DNA of 64,000 bases from Dromiciops gliroides (lineage: Eukaryota > Chordata > Mammalia > Microbiotheria > Microbiotheriidae), in the NCBI RefSeq assembly GCF_019393635.1, contig NC_057866.1, positions 5,048,223 to 5,112,222 on the forward strand, read 5' to 3'. The notes below the pieces were generated by a model that saw nothing but the letters and a program-made list of their open reading frames with translations, was not told where the DNA came from and searched no databases. Positions 56,864-64,000 of the stretch are shown piece after piece (position 1 is the first letter of the stretch; each line of letters begins with the position of its first letter). The position numbers and the translations under genes were made by a program.

Positions 56864-59800
56864 CTGAAAGATCACGCATCAGCTCATCAGGCTGACTGAG
56901 AGATGGATGCCCACACCTGAAGCAGACCTGACTTTGGACAAAAATCACTACCAGGGCTGAATTACAGGCAGTGGAGCCGGAATTCTACAAAACCAAGATT
57001 CCCCCCTCCCCCCATACACCCGGAATATGTGCTGACAACCGCTGCTCATGACAATGATGACGAGGATGATGAAGGCAGCTGACATGGGGGGGTCCTCCTG
57101 GGGGCCAGAGCTCTCCCCAGATATCGGCTCACTTGAGTTTCACAATAACCCTGGGAGGTAGCTGCTACAACCAGCCCATTTGACAGATGAGGAAACGGGC
57201 TGAGATGAAGTAGCTGAACCAGGGTCACACAGTTAGCTCCCTCAATGTCTGAGGGAGGATTCAAACTCAGGTCCTCCTCACTCAGAGCTCCATACTCTGC
57301 CCACTGCACTACCTGGCTGCCTCAAACTAAGGCTGCAACTGAAAAGGGTGTTTTGTCTCCTGGCCCTATAAGGAAGTCTCTCTGGCTCTCTTTCAAGGGA
57401 GGATGAACATGAGTGGACTTATTTCATCATTAGAACATGCCTTTAACTTCTTGGGGTAACTGAGGCCAGGATTCAGATAAGCCAGACCCTGTCCCCAGTG
57501 TAGGGGATTCACTGTTTCTTATCCTGGGCTCTCTTGGACACCCAAGTGAGGTCATACCCTACCTGGATCCCCATTCACGGGGCACCAGAAGGACCAGGAT
57601 GTGTCGGACCAACATGGTCTCCATTCAACAGAGAATGAGGGGGAGGTGAGGCCTGGAGCGGGAGGGACTGGTCCACGGGTCACAATGGCAGCCAACGCCT
57701 GGGGCAGGACCCCAGACCCTCCTGACAACGCCCTCAGCTGTCTTCCAAGGCTGCGCCTGCCCTCCAAAGGAGCAGGAAGTGCCCCAAAAGACCAACAGAG
57801 CACTATCCTTTGGGGGAGCATGGCCTAGATAAAGGCCTCATTCGCTCGATCAGACATTCCTGAGGATTACACGACTAAAGGCTTTTGTTTCCTATTTACA
57901 AAACCCAAATCCCCTCTGCCAGCAAAATGATTTTTAAAGAATCTACAAAAGGCCAAACCTCACCACTAAAAGTTTTCCCCCCAAACCCACAATATATGAG
58001 ACAGGATAGGAAAAGAACTGAACCTTCTCTCTGCAAAACCACTGGAAAAAAAGCTGACACCGAATGGAAAGAGATTTACAATTGGTTTTATTTAAACTCG
58101 CTTAAAGCTCTGTTTGGGTGTCTGAGGCTCAGCCCTTTACTTTCACCTCCCTGGCCCCTGGCACTGTGACAGCCAGTGGAGTTGTGCCCTGCCCAGCCTG
58201 CCTGTTCTATATATGTTCAGGTCCAACTGAGAGAGAAGGGCACCAACAGGAAACCAAGGATCGGGCTTTCACATCACAAAAACGGCATCTGGTGCCAGGC
58301 TGGTCCGGGGAAGCAATCAGGAATTTGCCCAAACCTGGTTCTTCCTCGGAACAGGCTCCCACAACCACAGCAGGGGATTTTCAACCACTTCCTAATGGTG
58401 GCCAGCTTCCCAGCAAGACCTGAAAAAGAGCTTGGAGCTGGGGGAGGACCCAAGTTTTTCTGTCACTGACGGTGTTTCTTTTGTATTGCCAGCACGGTGT
58501 TTGGTGTCTACTCTCAGACTCAAATGAATCTCAGATCAATACGGATGGCCACCCATTCCTGACTGCCCATCCAGTCAAAAGTTTGCTCCAGGGTGCCATG
58601 CGAGGGTCTAAAGGCCCTTCCTTACTCTCATGATATTGGTACTAAGTGCTTAATAAATGGTTGTTGATTGGCTGGCTACAGAAATCACCTGATCCAAGGG
58701 AATCCAATATGGAACTGATGGGAGCCAGGGGCCACACTGCCGCTCAGAAACGAAACCCAACACCACACCAACAAAGAGAAAGAGCTACACACACAAGGAT
58801 GTAAAAACCAACCGCAATTTAAAAAATAAATAAAGCAATTAAAGTTCTATCCTATTTCATTCATTTAATACTTAAAAAGAGCCTACTATGTGCCAGGCAC
58901 TCATTGTGCCAAGTCCTGGAGATACAAAGACAAGAACCAGTCAGTTGTTGCCCTCCAGGGCTTATATTCAAGGGGGACAAGAAAATATCAAATAATTTCA
59001 AAAGAGAGGGAGTGACGAGAACTGGGAGCATTGGAAGAGGTGCCCCAGCTGTGTTCTTAAGGAACCTCAGTGGCATGAAGGCAGAGGGTGGGATGGTGGT
59101 GGCAGCACGGTGAAATGGAGACATGGGCTCACAGCCTGCCTCAGACCTACTAGGTGCCTAAGATCCTTAAACTCTCTGAGCCTCAGTTTTCTCCTCCACA
59201 ATTTAAGGATGTCAGATTCAACTACCTTGAAGGTCCCTCCCTACTTTAAAGCTATGATGCTATGGCCATAGGGAAGCAGGAGTGGAAAGGCTCATCTGGG
59301 CAGCTGGCAGCCAATCTGGCTGGGCTGGAGAGGATGTGGAGAGTCATAACATCTTGCCTCTGCCTCTCTCTACCTAAGGAACCATCCATGGTCCATTGCC
59401 TTCCCCTCTCTGGGCCTCAGGTCGCTTACCTCTGAGGTCCCTTCAAACTGAAATCTCTGACACAAAGATTGCTGAGGGCATGGGGCGACAGGAAAGAGAG
59501 CTGTGCTTGGGAGTAAACAGAGGTCTGCCATGTTTTCGGAATAAATAGTTCCTCAAAACAAACACTCCAGAAACTATAAATGGAAAAAGAAGGCACAGAA
59601 GAGATTCCAGGAGCAGTCCTTCAATGGGTAGGGGTCACATTCTAAGAAAAGAAGAGAGAAATGGCAAGACTAAGAAAAGGCAAAACAAGACACCTCAATA
59701 AAGTAGAAAACTCAGAGAAGAAAGGAGTGAGGACAGGAGGAGAGAGGGGGAGAGCAGAAGGGAAGAAGGGAGAGGATGGGAGGAGAAGGGGAAGGGAAGG

Positions 59801-61649
59801 AGGGGAAAGGGAAGGAGAAGAAGAGGGAGGGGAGGAAAAAGAGGGAAAGGAGAGGAGAGGAGAGAGGGGAGGGGAGAGAAAAAGAATGAGGAGAGGAGAA
59901 GGAAGAAAAAGATTAATGAAGAAATAGCCAACTGGAGAACACCATTTAAAAATCTCAAAAAATCTGTAGATGCAATAAACAGCAGACTTTCTATGATGGA
60001 AAATTAAATTGCCCAAATGCAAAGCAGCTAGAAGTGTAGTTTCAAAAAGAATGACTGAATTATCTGAACTCCTGCAAAACCCACAGACCCAAAATGAAAC
60101 CGGGGTGATGCCATGACTGTGTATTCACATTGACTGACATGTCAGAACTCAGAACGTCTCCTCCAAGGACTCAAAAAATCCAAAGAACAGACACCACGCT
60201 CAGAAAATCATTAAAAAACAAAAAAACACCAGCAAAATACAGCTAGAAACCACTGAAATCCAGTTATTCCCAAACTGGGCTGACCCCAAATAACCACGGG
60301 GCTTCAAAGTAAGGTGTGAACCAATCTGGGGCTGGAATAATGCTAGGATCAAACTAGGTCTGGGAAACCGAGGCCCAAGATAAAGGAAAGCAAAGTCCTT
60401 CTCATGCTGAAAAACTGCTGTGTGTACATGACAACTGTATTTTCAAGAGACGGTACCGCCTGGGCTGCCATGTTCTCCCAGCAGCTTGGTGCAGTGATCA
60501 GAGCAAGAAACTCAGTAATTGTGGGACCAGAGACCAGGAGCTTCACTTTCCAGGACCTCAAGTTTCCTCATCTGTAAAGTGGGGGATGGGGGATCTTCTG
60601 GCTCAGCTGGGTGGTGGGTGTAGTCCACTATTTCCAGAGGCCAGCCAGGCCATTCACGCTTCCACTCCTCCCCTCTTCCAGCCCCCCAGGAAGTATCGCC
60701 ATCCCCCACTGGAATCCAAGCTCTCTGAATACAGGGAGGGCTCCTTTGGGCCAATATCCAATTCTCCAGAGCTAGACACCTCTCTGGCTACATCAATGAT
60801 CTTAGGAAGATTTTAGGAAAAAAGCTATGTGGTGCAGCTGACAGTGCAAGACCTGAGTTCAAGCCTGCCTCAAACACTTCCCAACTGTATGATCCTGGGC
60901 AAGGCAGTGCACCTCTGTGCCTCAGTTTCCCCATATGTAAAATGGGGATAATGATAGCACTGACCTCCCATGGAAAGTATTTTGCAAATTTTGTATAAAT
61001 CCAAAGCAATACTATGAGCTCGTCTAAAGGAAGAAGAGGGGAGAACCAAAAGCTCATTTGACTGACAAACCTTTTTTCCTAGCTGAAGACGAAGGACTTC
61101 TCACAAGAATCGGCTCCAAACACTTATGTAACCCTCCAGGAAACGTGCAGGCATCTGGGAAGGAGTCTGTCTGCAAGAAAGCCAACGGGGAGAGCTCAGG
61201 AAGGCAGCTGATCTCCACTGGCCTCACAGCCAGTGCTCGGACAACTGGGACAACTGTGTCTGAGTAACCAGGTCACTAGGTCCAAAGAGAAACCTGCAAG
61301 GCCCTCCTTGTGCAGAACAGCAGGAGCTCACCTGGGGCTCAGAGGCAGCCTCAGAATGTCCTCTCCTCCACCCCCCCCCCAATTAAAATACACACACAGC
61401 GCAAACAGGAAATGCCTGGCCACAGGCTCAGTGGTCAGAACAAGCCCCTGGGGGCTGCTCCAAGTTGGAGAAAACTAGGTTCCAGCTTTCTGTTCATGGT
61501 GCTAACATGACTATAATGTGGGTCTCCTCTTGAGGATCTGGAGCAGAACAGGCCGGCTGAAAAGCAGGCAACCAAACAAGAGATCAAATGATCCTGGTGC
61601 AGTTGGAGGAGAAACAATACCCCCCACCCCACCCCCAGATCACTCCTTG
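56864..61649. other. Upstream region or 5' UTR intron; MIRs and purine tract
   Basis: 57135-57325 is a reverse MIR. 59725-59895 is a GGGA/GGAA purine tract. 60830-61010 is a forward MIR (CACCTCTGTGCCTCAGTTTC). Non-coding CTTN 5' exons could lie here, but no donor/acceptor pair stands out. Confidence 0.45.
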
Positions 61650-62045
61650 TTGTGCTGACGCTGTGAAGAGAAGGAACTGAATAGAGAATGACGGAGGGTA
61701 AAGTTTCCGTCCTGAGAAACCAAGAAATCGAGAAGCTGGGAAACTGAGGAAGCGAGAAACTGCAGAACTGGGGGGGGAGGCCCCAGCCACAAACCACAAG
61801 CAGCTCCCTCGGCTCCCGCTGAGCTCACCGGCTGCCTCAGAACTCCCTCCCCGCCCCATCTCTCTGCTGCCCTGCAATCGCCCTGAATGTCCGTTCAGAA
61901 CTCGCAGTCTCTCCTCCCAAACCCTCCCCTATCACCGTAGAAGGCATCCCCCCCCTTCCTCCCAGTCCCTCAGGCCTCCAACCTCGGAGGCAGCTCGTCA
62001 TTCTCTTTCACACCCCATGGCCGAGCGGTTGCCAAGGTCCATGGA
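61650..62045 (-). promoter_or_regulatory. CpG cluster, possible CTTN promoter or 5' exon
   Basis: About a dozen CpGs fall within 61800-62045, against a strongly CpG-poor background, with more just below. On the minus strand a GC box (GGGGCGGGG) lies at 61857-61849, followed by AGCCG|GTGAGC, a good donor at 61828-61827. It lies about 5 kb upstream of the start codon on the correct strand. Some of the enrichment may be chance or an unrelated element; no homology supports it. Confidence 0.25.
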
Positions 62046-62174
62046 TGTCACCTCTCTTCTCTCCTGACACTGGCTCCAGATGGCCTGACTTCATCACCTT
62101 CAGTCTATTGTGAGAGCCCGGGGGTGGGTCTGCCTGCCTAAAGTCTCCAGGATTCATGTCCAGCACGCAGGCAT

Positions 62175-62223
62175 ACACACACACGCACACACGCACACAC
62201 ACACGCACACACGCACACACACG
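62175..62223 (+). repeat. (CACG/CA)n microsatellite
   Basis: CACACACACACGCACAC-type repeat with CG units; short. Confidence 0.95.
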
Positions 62224-62508
62224 CTTACTCCTCCAGCTCAATAAACTCCGGTGGCTCCCAGTGCCGGCAGGATCAAACACACAAGGCTGTTGGACATTCC
62301 AAGCTCTTCCTGACTTGCCCCCTCCTCCCTTTCTAGTCTTCTGACATTCCTCCCACCACATACTTTTCAATCCAGTGACCCCAGCCTCCTGGCTGTGCCA
62401 GGAACAGGACCCTTCATCTCCCAACTCCAAGCATCTTCTCTGGTCTTGCCCCATGCCTGGAATGCCCTTCCTCAGCCCCACCTACTAGCTGCTCCGGGTT
62501 CCTTTAAG

Positions 62509-62688
62509 CTTCTTTTCTTTTCTTTCTTTTTTTTTTGGGGGGGGAGGGGGGTTGAGGCAATTGGGGTTAAGTGACTTGCCCAGGGTCACACAGCTAGTAA
62601 GTGTTAAGTTTCTGAGGTTGGATTTGAACTCATGTCCTCCTGACTCCAGGGCCATGCTCTATCCACTGCGCCACCTAGCTGCCCCTGC
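62509..62688 (-). mobile_element. WSINE1-like SINE
   Basis: T/G-rich tail, reverse body, head CCACCTAGCTGCCCC; duplication TTCCTTTAAG at 62499-62508 and 62689-62698. Confidence 0.93.
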
Positions 62689-64000
62689 TTCCTTTAAGTT
62701 CCAACCAGAATCCCATCTTTTACGGGAAACCTTCCTCAACCCCTCTTAATTCTAGCGCCTTCCCCCTGTTCATTATTTCCTATTTGTCCTATACATCACT
62801 AACTTTGTGTCTCTGTTTGCATCTTGTCTCCCCCATTAAATTGTGAGCTCATGGAGGACAGGGATCGTCTTTTGTCTCCATCTGTATCCCCATGTTTTGC
62901 ACATTGCCTGGCCCACAAGGAGTGCGCAATAAAGGTTTACTGACTGACTGACTGACTGACTGAGCTGCTAACACAGCCTCAACTAGACACCTCCCTAAAG
63001 AGAGATGCAGAAGAAGACTGAGGGGAACGATTCCAGGCCCTTTGTTGGGGCCCACAGGATGCCCAATGCTCTCTCGGCAGATGAGAAGTACAGGCAGTCA
63101 CCTGACTGCTTCGGGCAGACTGGGAGCTCCCCCAGGGCAGGGCTGGCTTCCTCTTTGTCTACTTATCCCTTTGTCTGGGACATAGGAGACACTTGATGTG
63201 TACACCGACTTCTTCTGCTCCAGTATTCAGCCCAACCAGCCACACTTTAACTGTCTTATTGCGCAGACATGGAGTGGCTAGAAAGGGGGCGTCACCTGTG
63301 ACCCACCCCAGCCGTGAGTCACTTAAACATCTGGCACCCCAGAGCTAGATGGTTCTCCCCAAATACCAGCTGCAGACAACAGGGCTGCCCACCTGGGAGG
63401 CCCGGCCCCTCTGCCAACTGCCTAGTCGAGGCAGGGCTGAGGAGGCCCAACCCCATATAGCAAACACTGATTAAACACAAAGATGGAGCACAGAGTAAGA
63501 GCTGAGAAGACAAACGGGAAGCAGCGGGGGATGCCGCAGGGCAGTGGGCCTGGAGTCAAGAAAACCAGGTTCAATTCCAGCCTCAGACACTAGCTGGGTG
63601 GCCCTGGGCAAGTCACAGTCTCCCCAACCGTAAAATGGGGAGAATAATAGCACCTCCCTCCCAGGGGAAGCTTAAATACTTTGGCTATATAAGGAGAAGA
63701 CAGGACTCACTGGGAAAGCCCCTGATGTTGGGAAAGATTGAAGGCAAAAGGAGGAGGGGTGGCAGCCTCCACTCGAGTCCTCCAGGAGGGAGGAAGCACC
63801 AGCAGCGGTGGCAAAGCCACTGTCTTGGTGACCTCCAACCTCAATCAGCCTCTTTGCAGCCTCCCCCTCCCCCCCCCCAGCTTCTGCCCTCAAAGGCCAA
63901 ACAAACCGAGCCTCCTGGACAGCCCAGCCCTTCACATGCTGGGAGGCAGCTTTTAGGGCCTCCTCCAGCTCCTTCATATAACCCTCCCATGATATAAAGT
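62689..64000. other. Upstream flank; MIR at 63530-63690
   Basis: 62940-62963 is a short (TGAC)n. 63530-63690 is a forward MIR (AATTCCAGCCTCAGACAC, GGGCAAGTCACAG, GTAAAATGGGG). No PPFIA1 or CTTN exon recognised. Confidence 0.45.

Overview
This is vertebrate, almost certainly marsupial, nuclear DNA. It is full of a short tRNA-headed SINE typical of Australian-clade marsupials (about 20 copies, many with perfect target-site duplications). It also holds a second SINE family with an RTE/Bov-B-like tail, MIR-type SINEs, marsupial L1 3' ends, CR1/L3 and L2 relics, and retroviral LTR pieces. The species cannot be named from the sequence; an Australidelphian such as a dasyurid is my inference.

The only protein-coding gene I can support is cortactin (CTTN), on the minus strand. 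All 16 coding exons are present, from the ATG at 56863 down to the TAG ending at 22647. Every junction is in phase and the exons encode a predicted protein of 548 residues. These are an acidic Arp2/3-binding N terminus with the DDW motif, six and a half 37-residue F-actin-binding repeats, a helical and proline-rich linker with the Src/ERK target sites, and a C-terminal SH3 domain. A 3' UTR of about 1.55 kb follows, ending at an AATAAA signal at 21109-21104. The non-coding 5' exons and promoter are not firmly located; a small CpG cluster near 61.65-62.05 kb is a weak candidate.

Layout: 1-21.08 kb lies downstream (3') of CTTN and holds only transposon debris, MIRs and microsatellites. It includes an ERV pol relic, an L1 5' end carrying a long CTG/CAG repeat, an LTR with a tRNA-Phe-like primer site, a CR1/L3 relic and a deeply nested transposon stack at 12.0-15.3 kb. 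From 21.09 to 56.86 kb is CTTN, with introns containing a half-L1-like element, a SINE/L1 cluster, an L2 relic, an LTR and a long TG/purine tract. From 56.86 to 64 kb is the upstream or 5'-UTR-intron region. By mammalian synteny SHANK2 should lie beyond position 1 and PPFIA1 beyond 64000, but I recognise no exon of either here.

Most notable: the exon for the sixth cortactin repeat, which is alternatively spliced in human CTTN, has a non-canonical GC 5' splice site. The three preceding 111-nt repeat exons also have weak GT donors. The second highlight is the nested transposon stack, whose target-site duplications allow the insertion order to be read.
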